Origin: Eubacteriales bacterium
GTDB taxonomy: Bacteria; Bacillota; Clostridia; Oscillospirales; CAG-382
Reading direction: 5' to 3'
DNA: 21,542 nt
NCBI GenBank assembly: GCA_028701715.1
Contig: JAQVQF010000009.1
Span: forward strand, 1-21,542
Shown: positions 13,254 through 20,238 of the stretch, one piece after another
Layout of the letters: each line of letters begins with the position of its first letter
Position numbering within the stretch: position 1 is the first letter of the stretch
Translations under genes and position numbers: made by a program
Notes under the pieces: generated by a model
Databases searched by the model: none
Told to the model about the DNA's origin: nothing
What the model saw: the letters and a program-made list of their open reading frames with translations, nothing else

Positions 13254-15634
13254 CGTTCACCGAATATAAGCCTGGCGTATTTCGCGGCTGAAACCGCGTC
13301 CCTGCCGTAAAAATCCGCGCCGATAGAATCCGCGTAATCCTGCGTAAGCACCGCTCCGCCCACCATTATCTTACAAAAGGGAGCTTTTTCGTTAAGCAGC
13401 TTAATGGTTTCCGCCATGTTCACCACGGTGGTGGTCATAAGCGCCGAAAGCCCGGCGAGCCGCGCGTGATGCTTCAGCACCGCTTCGAGAATATCCTCCG
13501 CAGGTACGTTTTTACCCAAATCTATCACGTCGAAGCCGTAGTTTTCAAGCAAGGTTTTCACAATATTTTTGCCTATGTCGTGTATGTCGCCCTTGACCGT
13601 GGCGATGACTATCTTATGACCTTCAGCTTTTCTTTCGCCTTTGTATGAGGTTTTTATTTCCTCAAAAGCCGCTTTCGCCGCTTCGGCCGCCATTAAAAGC
13701 TGCGGCAGAAACATTTTCCCCGTTTCAAAGCCCTTTCCGACCTCGTCGAGAGCGGGTACAAGCTGATTGTTTATTATTTCCAAGGGGTTGACGGTGTCGA
13801 GCAGCTTTCTTGTCGCCTTCGATGCCGATTCCGCAAGCCCGGCCATTATCGAATCATACAGCGTCAGCTCCGAATAGATTTTTTCCTTGGGCGGCTCCGC
13901 GATATATTTGTCCACGTATTCCGAGTACTGCGCTTTAAAGCCCCCAAGCGCTCTCGATGAATAATATGCCGACATCATGCTTTCCGAAAGCGGATTGACT
14001 ATCCCGGCCGAAAGCTCCGCCTCGAGCGCCATACCGAAGAAAGCGGCGTTGATATTGTCGCGCTTGGGAAGCCCGAAGGATATGTTGGAAACTCCGAGAA
14101 CCGTGTTAAGACCCAATTTTTCTTTGATAAGTGTTATAGTTTTGATTGTCACCTCTGCCGCATTTTTGGAAGCCGCCGCGGAGGTAACAAGCCCGTCGGC
14201 GATAAGGTTGCGTTTGTTTATGCCGTGTTCCGCGGCTTTCGCAACAATTTTTTCCACGATTTTAACGCGTTCCTCCGGAATACCCGAAATCCCGTTTTCG
14301 TCCATGGCAAGGCATACCGCCGCGGCACCGTATTTTTTCATAAGCGGGAACACGGCGTTCATCGATTCTTCCGAACCGTTGACCGAATTTATAAGCGGCT
14401 TGCCGTTATATATTCTGAGCGCTCTTTCGAGAGCTTCATAATTGGAAGTATCTATCTGCAAGGGGAGCTCCGTCACCGCCTGAAGCGATTCGACCGCTTT
14501 TTTAAGCGTGGCGGGTTCGTCTATGCCGGGCAGGCCAACATTTACGTCAAGGATATGCGCTCCTTTTTCCTGCTGCGCCATTCCCTCGCGTAAAATATAC
14601 TCGCTGTCGCCGTTTCTGAGCGCTTCCTTAAAGAGAGGCTTTCCCGTGGGATTGATGCGTTCGCCGATAATGAGCGGTTCCCTGCCGAACACCGCCACCC
14701 GACTTCTCGACGATACGGCGGTGAAGGCTTTTTCTGTAACGGGGATAATGTCGCTGCCTTTCAGACGCGATACGATTTCCTTTATATATTCGTTGTTCGT
14801 GCCGCAGCAGCCGCCCACCGCGCTTGCGCCCTCTTCCACAAGGCGTGCCGCCGCTTCCGCGAAGCCGTATTTGTCTATATTATAAACCGTTTTGCCGTTT
14901 TTCGAAACCGGTATTCCGGCGTTGGGTGAGCAAAGCACGGGTATCGACGAGCATTTGACAAGCTCGGGCAGAACGCGGATAAGCTGCTCCGGTCCCTCGC
15001 CGCAGTTCAAGCCTATTCCGTCTATCCCCATTCCCTCGAGCATAAGACAGGCGTTGGCGGGTATACCGCCGGACATGAGCCTGTCGTTACCGGCAAGTAT
15101 CATGGTGAGGATAACGGGCAGATTAATTCTTTCCTTTGCCGCAAGCAGTGCGGCCTTCATTTCGTAAGGATCGGACATGGTTTCGTAAAGAATTAAATCA
15201 GCTCCGTATTTTTCACCGGCGGCGACTATTTCTCCGAACGCGTCCACGGCTTCCTCGAAGTCGAGATGTCCCAGCGGTTTCAGCAGCTTGCCTATGGAGC
15301 CCACCGAAAGAGCTGTGAAAACCTCTTTGCGATTACCTTCGTTGCGGCTGTCGGCGACGGCTTTTTTTGCTAATCCCACGGCGGTTTCCACCATCTGTTC
15401 CACAGTGTACGGGGTGCCGTCCAGCTTGAAACGGTTCGCTCCGAAGGTGTTGGTGGATATGACATCGCATCCCGCGTCTATATATGACTTATGAATATCG
15501 CAAACGACCTGCGGATGGGTATAGTTCCATTCCTCGGGAAGCTCGCCCGTTTTAAGCCCGGCGTCCTGAAGAAAGGTACCCATCGAGCCGTCGAAGATCA
15601 TCAGCTTTTTCCCGAATATGTCGGTAAACTTCAT
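13250..15634 (-). CDS. metH: Cobalamin-dependent methionine synthase without reactivation domain
   Basis: Transfers a methyl group from methyl-tetrahydrofolate via cob(I)alamin to homocysteine, in the cytosol. Domains in 794 aa: homocysteine-binding barrel (1-~295) with zinc ligands Cys211 (GLNCGEGP) and Cys276-277 (GGCCGTN); pterin-binding barrel (~320-580, IGERINPTGK); cobalamin cap helices (~590-670); B12-binding Rossmann domain (673-794) with DIHDIG (683-688), His685 being the cobalt ligand. It ends there. The C-terminal AdoMet reactivation domain of the ~1200-aa E. coli enzyme is missing, as in Thermotoga and many Clostridia, where a separate activator protein supplies it. No activator gene is visible here. 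It starts 6 bp after metF, with GAAAGGG upstream inside the metF end, and overlaps trmK by 4 bp. Confidence 0.96.
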   Translation of the reverse strand: MKFTDIFGKKLMIFDGSMGTFLQDAGLKTGELPEEWNYTHPQVVCDIHKSYIDAGCDVISTNTFGANRFKLDGTPYTVEQMVETAVGLAKKAVADSRNEGNRKEVFTALSVGSIGKLLKPLGHLDFEEAVDAFGEIVAAGEKYGADLILYETMSDPYEMKAALLAAKERINLPVILTMILAGNDRLMSGGIPANACLMLEGMGIDGIGLNCGEGPEQLIRVLPELVKCSSIPVLCSPNAGIPVSKNGKTVYNIDKYGFAEAAARLVEEGASAVGGCCGTNNEYIKEIVSRLKGSDIIPVTEKAFTAVSSRSRVAVFGREPLIIGERINPTGKPLFKEALRNGDSEYILREGMAQQEKGAHILDVNVGLPGIDEPATLKKAVESLQAVTELPLQIDTSNYEALERALRIYNGKPLINSVNGSEESMNAVFPLMKKYGAAAVCLAMDENGISGIPEERVKIVEKIVAKAAEHGINKRNLIADGLVTSAAASKNAAEVTIKTITLIKEKLGLNTVLGVSNISFGLPKRDNINAAFFGMALEAELSAGIVNPLSESMMSAYYSSRALGGFKAQYSEYVDKYIAEPPKEKIYSELTLYDSIMAGLAESASKATRKLLDTVNPLEIINNQLVPALDEVGKGFETGKMFLPQLLMAAEAAKAAFEEIKTSYKGERKAEGHKIVIATVKGDIHDIGKNIVKTLLENYGFDVIDLGKNVPAEDILEAVLKHHARLAGLSALMTTTVVNMAETIKLLNEKAPFCKIMVGGAVLTQDYADSIGADFYGRDAVSAAKYARLIFGER

Positions 15635-15640
15635 ACTGTT

Positions 15641-16495
15641 TTATGCCCTTTCGATTCCTTCCATTATTGCCTTGGCGATGTTAGGACGGTTCATGGTGTA
15701 GATATGTATATTCGTAAAGCCGTGCGATATGATATCGTTTATCTGATTGACGGCGTATTCTATGCCCGCTCTCTCCATGTCCGCGGTCGCGCCGTATTTC
15801 GCTATGACCGCCGCGAGAGACGAGGGCACGCGGCTTTTAGATAGCTGTATCATCTTACCCATGCGGGAAGCATTGATAACCGGCATAATGCCCGCGAGTA
15901 TCGGTACGTTTATGTTCATATTTGCGGCTCTTTCGCGGAATTCATAATAGACCTCGTTGTCGAAAAACATCTGCGTGGTCAGAAATTCCACGCCGGCTTC
16001 CACCTTAATTTTAAGATGCTCCATGTCCTCGTCCAGATTGACCGATTCGGGATGCCCCTCGGGATAGCAGGCTCCGCCTATACAAAAATCGCCCTGCTTT
16101 TTAATATCGTTTATAAGCTCGCTGGCGTATCTGTAATCATCCGGGAGTACAAAGTCGGGATCGGCGGGTATATCGCCGCGCAGAGCCAGTATGTTTTCCA
16201 CATTTTCTTTTTTCAGCTTGTCTATGACGTCGTTCACCTTGTCCTTTGTGGAGGAAACGCAGGTAAGGTGCGCCAAGGCGGGGAGATTATGTTTGTTGAT
16301 TTCCTTTGCCACCTCGAGCGTAAATTCCGAAGTGCCTCCGGTCGCGCCGTAGGTGCAGGAAATAAAAGAGGGCTTAAGCAGAGCGGTTTCCTCAACAATT
16401 TTTTTGGTGTCCTCAAGCTGTGAAAAAAGCTTGGGCGGAAAAAGCTCCAGCGACACGGTGACCTTATTATTTTTTAATACTTCAGATATTTTCAT
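15641..16495 (-). CDS. metF: 5,10-methylenetetrahydrofolate reductase
   Basis: Reduces methylene-THF to methyl-THF, the methyl donor for MetH. The 284-aa length and single TIM barrel match bacterial MetF. The N-terminal VSLELFPPK carries the conserved catalytic Glu (Glu17). Other family features are FISCTYGATGG, LAHLTCV, LALRGDIP, GACYPEGHPES and FLTTQMFFDN, the last forming flavin and folate contacts. No MetV-type zinc partner is adjacent. AAAAGGAG lies about 10 bases before ATG, inside the yigZ 3' end; the two genes overlap by 14 bp. It is followed 6 bp later by metH. This places the two consecutive methyl-transfer steps together in one transcript. Confidence 0.96.
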   Translation of the reverse strand: MKISEVLKNNKVTVSLELFPPKLFSQLEDTKKIVEETALLKPSFISCTYGATGGTSEFTLEVAKEINKHNLPALAHLTCVSSTKDKVNDVIDKLKKENVENILALRGDIPADPDFVLPDDYRYASELINDIKKQGDFCIGGACYPEGHPESVNLDEDMEHLKIKVEAGVEFLTTQMFFDNEVYYEFRERAANMNINVPILAGIMPVINASRMGKMIQLSKSRVPSSLAAVIAKYGATADMERAGIEYAVNQINDIISHGFTNIHIYTMNRPNIAKAIMEGIERA

Positions 16496-17138
16496 ATGGT
16501 AAAAACTCCTTTTCTTTCGGCAGAAAACGAATTTCTGATTGTGAAAGCTCCGCTTTACCGTTTGTGGTTTCGGATATATCAGCTTTAATGCTGATGAATT
16601 GTTCTTCTTCTATACGGCATTCGGCGGTGACCGTTTCGGCGTATTCGACGTTCTTAACGGTGACACCGCTTGTCTTAAACAAATAGGTAAGCTTTTGATA
16701 ATCGGCGTATGACGCTTTCACGTAAAACGACGCAAACCGAACCCACATGACCGTTCCGGCCTTTTCCACCGCCGACTTCGCCGACGCGGTGTAGGCTCTG
16801 ACAAGGCCTCCCGCACCGAGCAGCGTGCCGCCGAAATAACGTGTGACCACCGCCGCCGCGTCGGTTATACCCTCCTTGCGGAGTACATCCAGCACGGGGA
16901 TACCCGCGGTGCCGTGCGGTTCGCCGTCATCGGAAAATCTGGTAATATTGCTTTCGCGTATAATATAAGCATAAACGTTATGTGTGGCGTCGGAATATTT
17001 CTTCTTAACCGAATTAATAAACTCCGATGCTGCTTCCTCGGTGGAAACCGGGGAAACGGTACAGTAAAACACCGATTTTTTCTCGGTCAGCTCCGTAAAG
17101 GCTTTGTTTTTAAGACTTATATAACCCCGGTCGCTCAT
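16482..17138 (-). CDS. yigZ: YigZ/IMPACT family protein (UPF0029, YvyE-like)
   Basis: A 218-aa cytosolic protein of the YigZ/YvyE/IMPACT family. The IMPACT domain (1-~125) has the signature FSDDGEPHGTAGIPVLDVL (68-86) and VVTRYFGGTLLGAGGLVRAY (97-116), followed by the small ferredoxin-like C-terminal domain (~135-205). Bacterial function is not settled; eukaryotic IMPACT acts in translational control through GCN1, and the structure suggests nucleic acid or ribosome contact. ATG at 17138-17136 is chosen because it overlaps the aspartokinase stop as ATGA. The longer frame begins with a TTG at 17147 that has no ribosome site. It sits between aspartokinase and metF, overlapping both, so it is expressed with amino acid synthesis genes. 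Confidence 0.93.
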   Translation of the reverse strand: MSDRGYISLKNKAFTELTEKKSVFYCTVSPVSTEEAASEFINSVKKKYSDATHNVYAYIIRESNITRFSDDGEPHGTAGIPVLDVLRKEGITDAAAVVTRYFGGTLLGAGGLVRAYTASAKSAVEKAGTVMWVRFASFYVKASYADYQKLTYLFKTSGVTVKNVEYAETVTAECRIEEEQFISIKADISETTNGKAELSQSEIRFLPKEKEFLPYENI

Positions 17139-18463
17139 GATTTGCAAAATACTTTATATACGGCGCGTATCGCTTCCTCAAAATCGCTTTCCGCAACGCC
17201 TATGACAATATTAAGCTCCGACGAGCCCTGGTCGATCATTTTAATATTAATACCAGCTTTCGCTATCGCCGAAAACACCCGCGACGCGGTGCCGGGGTAA
17301 TTGACCATACCGCGACCGACCACCGCGATAAGCGCCATTGAAGGCTCGATCGAAATGTTGTCGGGGTTGACCATGCGTGAAAGCTTGTTAAGCAGGAAGG
17401 TTTCCTTGCCTTTTATAAGGGATGAATCCACTATGACCGACATGGTATCGATACCGGAAGGGAGATGCTCGAAGCAGATATTCATATCATAGAAAGCCTG
17501 AAGCACCTTCATGCCGAAACCGACCTCCTGGTTCATCATATCCTTTTCAAGATGAACCACGGAAAAGCCCTTTTTGCCGGCGATGCCTGTAATGACTTCG
17601 GGATTAACGGCGGTGGTTTCTGAAACAATAAAGGTACCCGGATCCTCGGGCGCGTTGGTATTCCTTATATTAATGGGTATACCGGCAATCTTCACGGGGA
17701 AAACGGAATCCTCGTGCAGTACCGTCGCACCCATATAGGAAAGCTCGCGCAGCTCGCGGTAGGTTATGGTACCGATAGGATGAGGATTTTCCACTATTTT
17801 TGGGTCGCACATCAGGAAGCCCGAAACATCTTTCCAGTTTTCATATAAATCCGCCATAACCGCGCGCGCCACAACCGCGCCGGTAATATCGCTGCCTCCG
17901 CGGGAAAAAGTTTTTATCTCTCCGCACGGAAGCGAGCCATAAAAACCGGGAATGACCGCATATCTTGCGGAAAGGAGGCGTTCCGCCATAAATAAATTGG
18001 TTCTGTCGGAATTAAAGGTTTTATCCGGCCCGAAAAATATAATTTCGGCGGCGTCAATGAATTCAAACCCCAAATATTCCGCAAGAAGAATGGCGTTGAG
18101 ATATTCGCCGCGGCTGGCGGCGTAATCGACGGTGCATCCTTTTTCAAGGTTTTTGTATATTATTTCAAATTCCCGATCCAGCGTCAGATCGAGAGCAAGA
18201 TCCTTTATGATTTCATCGAACCTATCTTTGATTTTCTTCAGTATATCGGCGAAATCCTTGCCGCACGAGGCGGATTTCTGACATTCTATGAGCATATCCG
18301 TGACCTTGGCATCACCGGAAAAACGTTTGCCGGGAGCCGAGGGAACCACATAACGGCGGGCAGGGTCGGACAGAATTATTTCGGCGGCTTTTTTAAACTG
18401 CGCGGCATCGGCAAGCGACGATCCGCCGAATTTTACTACTTTGATGCAATCGGATTCTTTCAT
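17135..18463 (-). CDS. lysC: Aspartokinase (aspartate kinase) with tandem ACT domains
   Basis: Phosphorylates aspartate, the first step towards lysine, threonine and methionine. The 442-aa protein has the catalytic kinase domain (~5-295) with VVKFGGSSLAD (9-19), SAPGKR (42-47) and FSRGGSDITGA (186-196). Two ACT domains (~305-365 and ~375-440) are usually the site of feedback inhibition by pathway end products. Sequence style (LSDPARRYVVPSAPGKR) resembles the Bacillus YclM/ThrD class, which is threonine-related, rather than DapG or LysC; so the symbol is generic. It heads the five-gene operon, with a promoter at 18532-18504. There is no strong ribosome site before ATG 18463, only a weak GGGG run. 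As homoserine dehydrogenase here lacks ACT, feedback may act on this enzyme. Confidence 0.95.
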   Translation of the reverse strand: MKESDCIKVVKFGGSSLADAAQFKKAAEIILSDPARRYVVPSAPGKRFSGDAKVTDMLIECQKSASCGKDFADILKKIKDRFDEIIKDLALDLTLDREFEIIYKNLEKGCTVDYAASRGEYLNAILLAEYLGFEFIDAAEIIFFGPDKTFNSDRTNLFMAERLLSARYAVIPGFYGSLPCGEIKTFSRGGSDITGAVVARAVMADLYENWKDVSGFLMCDPKIVENPHPIGTITYRELRELSYMGATVLHEDSVFPVKIAGIPINIRNTNAPEDPGTFIVSETTAVNPEVITGIAGKKGFSVVHLEKDMMNQEVGFGMKVLQAFYDMNICFEHLPSGIDTMSVIVDSSLIKGKETFLLNKLSRMVNPDNISIEPSMALIAVVGRGMVNYPGTASRVFSAIAKAGINIKMIDQGSSELNIVIGVAESDFEEAIRAVYKVFCKS

Positions 18464-18503
18464 TTAATTATACCCCGGGAAAGTTATATTTTTAGATGTT
18501 AAC

Positions 18504-18532
18504 ATATTAGCACACCATTCATAAAAATTCAA
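18504..18532 (-). promoter_or_regulatory. Promoter of the aspartokinase-yigZ-metF-metH-trmK operon
   Basis: On the minus strand, TTGAAT (18532-18527), 17 bp, TAATAT (18509-18504). The predicted leader is only about 35 bases. That is too short for a lysine or SAM riboswitch or a T-box, so control is more likely by a DNA-binding regulator or by enzyme feedback. Confidence 0.65.
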
Positions 18533-18537
18533 TAGTC

Positions 18538-18585
18538 ATTTTCTACATACAGTATCAATATATTTTCTGCATATAGTATTAATAT
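18538..18585. repeat. 24-bp direct tandem repeat in divergent promoter region
   Basis: 18538-18561 and 18562-18585 are adjacent 24-bp units with 21 of 24 bases alike (ATTTTCTRCATAYAGTATYAATAT). They lie just upstream of the -35 of the aspartokinase promoter and about 20 bp from the tRNA promoter. They could bind a regulator of the operon. Confidence 0.75.
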
Positions 18586-18607
18586 ATGCTGAATTTGTTC
18601 TTAGGTA

Positions 18608-18636
18608 TTGACAAAATACCGTAAAGCGATTATACT
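18608..18636 (+). promoter_or_regulatory. tRNA-Arg promoter
   Basis: TTGACA (18608-18613), 17 bp, TATACT (18631-18636). Predicted start near 18643, about 7 bases before the mature tRNA 5' end. Confidence 0.88.
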
Positions 18637-18649
18637 TTAAACCTGACGC

Positions 18650-18724
18650 GCCCCCATAGTTAAATGGATATAACAAGCCCCTCCTAAGGGTTAATTATGG
18701 GTTCGATTCCCGTTGGGGGTGCCA
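18650..18724 (+). tRNA. tRNA-Arg (anticodon CCT)
   Basis: The cloverleaf folds by hand. Acceptor GCCCCCA/TGGGGGT has one G-T pair at 1-72; D stem GTTA/TAAC; anticodon stem AGCCC/GGGTT with loop CTCCTAA giving CCT at positions 34-36; four-base variable loop AATT; T stem ATGGG/CCCGT with loop TTCGATT. Discriminator is G, with CCA encoded at 18722-18724. It decodes AGG arginine codons. Confidence 0.95.
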
Positions 18725-18762
18725 ATAATCCTCATTCGTAAGAACAGTGAAGACGTTTTCTT

Positions 18763-18790
18763 TGTCAGCTCGGCTGACATTTTATTTTTA
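18763..18790 (+). terminator. Terminator after tRNA-Arg
   Basis: TGTCAGC (18763-18769) and GCTGACA (18773-18779) make a perfect 7-bp stem with a TCG loop, followed by TTTTATTTTT. Confidence 0.88.
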
Positions 18791-18849
18791 CCCTTTGCCA
18801 TAAGGCACAACATCACTTCTTCGTTTTTATTATTATTTACGCTGAGATG

Positions 18850-18858
18850 TGTTATACT
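18850..18858 (+). promoter_or_regulatory. Extended -10 promoter for the 62-aa membrane protein
   Basis: TGTTATACT (18850-18858) is a TG-N-TATACT extended -10. No good -35 is visible (TTATTA at the expected position), which is common for extended -10 promoters. Predicted leader is about 28 bases. Confidence 0.5.
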
Positions 18859-18893
18859 TTGCTTAATAAATCGGAATTTGGAAAGTTAAAAGA

Positions 18894-19082
18894 ATGAAAA
18901 ACAAATTTATATTGGTTGCCTCGGTATTACAGCTGATTATCGGTTCTTTGGCGGTTATATCGTTTGTTATATTAGCTCTGAACGGTGTAGATGTTGCAAG
19001 ATTCATTATTGCGTTGATATTGGCAATAGGATTAATTGTATTAGGCACTTTCGGAATCGTGGAAAACAAGGGAAATAAATAA
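18894..19082 (+). CDS. Small two-helix membrane protein, function unknown
   Basis: A 62-aa hydrophobic protein starting MKNK, with two predicted membrane helices (~5-27 and ~34-56) separated by a short loop containing NGVD, and a charged tail ENKGNK. Positive charge at both ends suggests both termini are cytosolic. GGAAAG lies 9 bases before the ATG, an extended -10 promoter sits upstream and a very strong terminator follows, so it looks like a real single-gene unit rather than a chance frame. I do not recognise the family. Two-helix proteins of this size can be holin-like, toxin-like or regulators of larger membrane proteins; nothing here decides among these. Confidence 0.7.
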   Translation: MKNKFILVASVLQLIIGSLAVISFVILALNGVDVARFIIALILAIGLIVLGTFGIVENKGNK

Positions 19083-19098
19083 ATTCCGGTTTACAGAG

Positions 19099-19143
19099 AT
19101 GTACTTTTTAGTCCTTCTTACCTTATAAATGTACCTTTTGGTC
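19099..19143. repeat. Short direct repeat ATGTACYTTTTRGTC
   Basis: ATGTACTTTTTAGTC (19099-19113) and ATGTACCTTTTGGTC (19129-19143) are 13 of 15 identical and spaced 30 bp. They lie between the small membrane protein gene and its terminator. Meaning unknown. Confidence 0.6.
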
Positions 19144-19157
19144 GCACTTATACAACA

Positions 19158-19194
19158 AAAAAGCGTCTTTTGTCTTTGACAAAAGACGCTTTTT
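19158..19194. terminator. Strong bidirectional terminator
   Basis: A perfect 17-bp inverted repeat (19158-19174 and 19178-19194) around a TTT loop, with an A run on the left and a T run on the right, so it can work in both directions. It ends the small membrane protein transcript. The remaining 19195-19315 holds no gene or structure that I recognise. Confidence 0.93.
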
Positions 19195-19315
19195 GAACGA
19201 TTATTCCGCTGTGTGGAACGTGATGTACCGCGCACGGTTATGTGCATGCGAGCGTGGGTGGCGGAACTCATTGCATCACCGCGGCAACCGCTTTTAATTA
19301 TAATATATTTCCTTA

Positions 19316-19344
19316 TTGACACATACGGTATGTTGTTATATAAT
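19316..19344 (+). promoter_or_regulatory. Consensus promoter with palindromic operator in the spacer
   Basis: TTGACA (19316-19321), 17 bp, TATAAT (19339-19344). The palindrome ACATAC-G-GTATGT (19321-19333) begins on the last base of the -35 and fills most of the spacer. This is a typical place for a TetR-, MarR- or MerR-type regulator. No regulator gene is adjacent. Confidence 0.85.
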
Positions 19345-19390
19345 TTTTATATATAAAACAGAAACCCGTTATAACACAAGGAGGCAGAAC

Positions 19391-19840
19391 ATGAAATTTA
19401 CCGTTGAGAATCCGGGGCCGCTTACGCTTGTTTACGTTGCAGAAAGCGGCGCATACGAGGACAGGGAATGTATTGCCGCACGTGCGGCGGCCAAGATCGA
19501 GGATTCGTTAAAAGCACAGGGTATTACGGGCGGAAGAAAGTTTTTTGCCGAGATGACAATCAGCTCGGGCGGCAAAAAGAATATATACTATGTCGCTTAT
19601 TCGACGATAGAAGGTGCTTTTACTCCCGTAAAGGGCGTTGATGTCGTAAAAGTCGGCAACGACAGGTTTGCTGTGGCAAAGCTCCCGGCAGGAGATTTTG
19701 AACAGCGTGTCGCGGACGCTTTTTCAAAGGAATATCAGGAATGGTTAAAGGCAAACAACCTAAAACAGGACATGTCAAAGGTGCTTTATCTTTGCGAAAG
19801 CACGGCGGAGGGCTATGTTCTGTACATGCCGTTGAAATAA
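19391..19840 (+). CDS. Stand-alone GyrI-like (effector-binding fold) protein, tentative
   Basis: A 149-aa soluble protein without signal peptide or membrane segment. The pattern of strands and helices suggests the GyrI/AraC-effector-binding (SHS2-type) fold: an N-terminal strand LVYVAESGAYED, a helix of about 20 residues, then strands with KNIYYVAY, and a second half DRFAVAKLPAGDFEQRVADAFSKEYQEWLKANN resembling the 'G.y..i...f..W' part of that family. Members bind hydrophobic small molecules, and some hydrolyse or sequester them. The assignment is by eye and uncertain. ATG 19391 has a perfect AAGGAGG 6 bases upstream, and a consensus promoter with a palindromic spacer precedes it. It is strongly expressed in potential and probably repressible. 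A hairpin at 19934 ends it, so it is a single-gene unit. Confidence 0.75.
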   Translation: MKFTVENPGPLTLVYVAESGAYEDRECIAARAAAKIEDSLKAQGITGGRKFFAEMTISSGGKKNIYYVAYSTIEGAFTPVKGVDVVKVGNDRFAVAKLPAGDFEQRVADAFSKEYQEWLKANNLKQDMSKVLYLCESTAEGYVLYMPLK

Positions 19841-19933
19841 ACATTTTTACCGTCCTAAATGATAGGTTACTGTAATTCACGTCAACGGCCTGCAAACGGA
19901 TGAACGAAAGCAGACCTTAATAACAAGCGCAAC

Positions 19934-19968
19934 CGCCGGATTTACTGTTTTTAGTTCCGGCGATTTTT
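19934..19968 (+). terminator. Terminator after the GyrI-like gene
   Basis: CGCCGGA (19934-19940) and TCCGGCG (19956-19962) form a 7-bp stem with a 15-base loop, followed by ATTTTTAT. The large loop makes it a modest terminator. The stretch 19841-19933 contains nothing I recognise. Confidence 0.6.
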
Positions 19969-19973
19969 ATATT

Positions 19974-20102
19974 TAATGTCCATTGAATAAATCAAAAAAT
20001 GCTGTAAATTCATTAAAACTTCAGTTTTTATGAATTTATGCGGCATACGCCGCATGAACAAACCGTTATACGGTTTGTTCAGCAGACATTATTTATAATT
20101 TT
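19974..20102. repeat. Modular palindromic intergenic element, copy 4 (triple-hairpin module)
   Basis: It begins TAATGTC (19974-19980) and ends GACATTA (20085-20091), a 7-bp terminal inverted repeat. Its left arm (TTGAATAAATCAAAAAA, 19983-19999) matches unit B of the 6278-6427 element. Bases 20001-20102 match 556-657 at 97 of 102 positions, including all three hairpins. It is thus a hybrid of the two other loci. It sits between a terminator and the feo promoter. Confidence 0.9.
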
Positions 20103-20170
20103 TAATATCTGATTTAACACAATATATAATAAGCTTTGTAATATTCGGTCGTTTTTTGTAAAACAAGCTA

Positions 20171-20221
20171 TTGACAAATACGTTAGCATATGCTAACATA
20201 TACTTGTTAGCTTATGCTAAC
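20171..20221 (+). promoter_or_regulatory. feo promoter with two palindromic operators
   Basis: TTGACA (20171-20176), 17 bp, TAACAT (20194-20199). The perfect 16-bp palindrome GTTAGCATATGCTAAC (20182-20197) fills the spacer and overlaps the -10. A second, GTTAGCTTATGCTAAC (20206-20221, one mismatched pair), covers the predicted start, 24 bp centre to centre. Position and downstream genes suggest an iron- or manganese-dependent repressor of the DtxR/MntR/IdeR type rather than classical Fur; this is inference. AAGGAG follows at 20223-20228. Confidence 0.85.
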
Positions 20222-20238
20222 ATAAGGAGAATGATTGA

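Noticed and set aside
18464..18649. Lysine or SAM riboswitch, or T-box, before the aspartokinase operon
   Set aside because: A promoter at 18532-18504 leaves about 35 bases of leader, too short for any of these, and no T-box or SAM-box motif is visible.
19195..19315. Possible small RNA in a GC-rich stretch
   Set aside because: Some weak pairing is possible (GATG..CATC), but there is no clear promoter, terminator or recognised RNA family.
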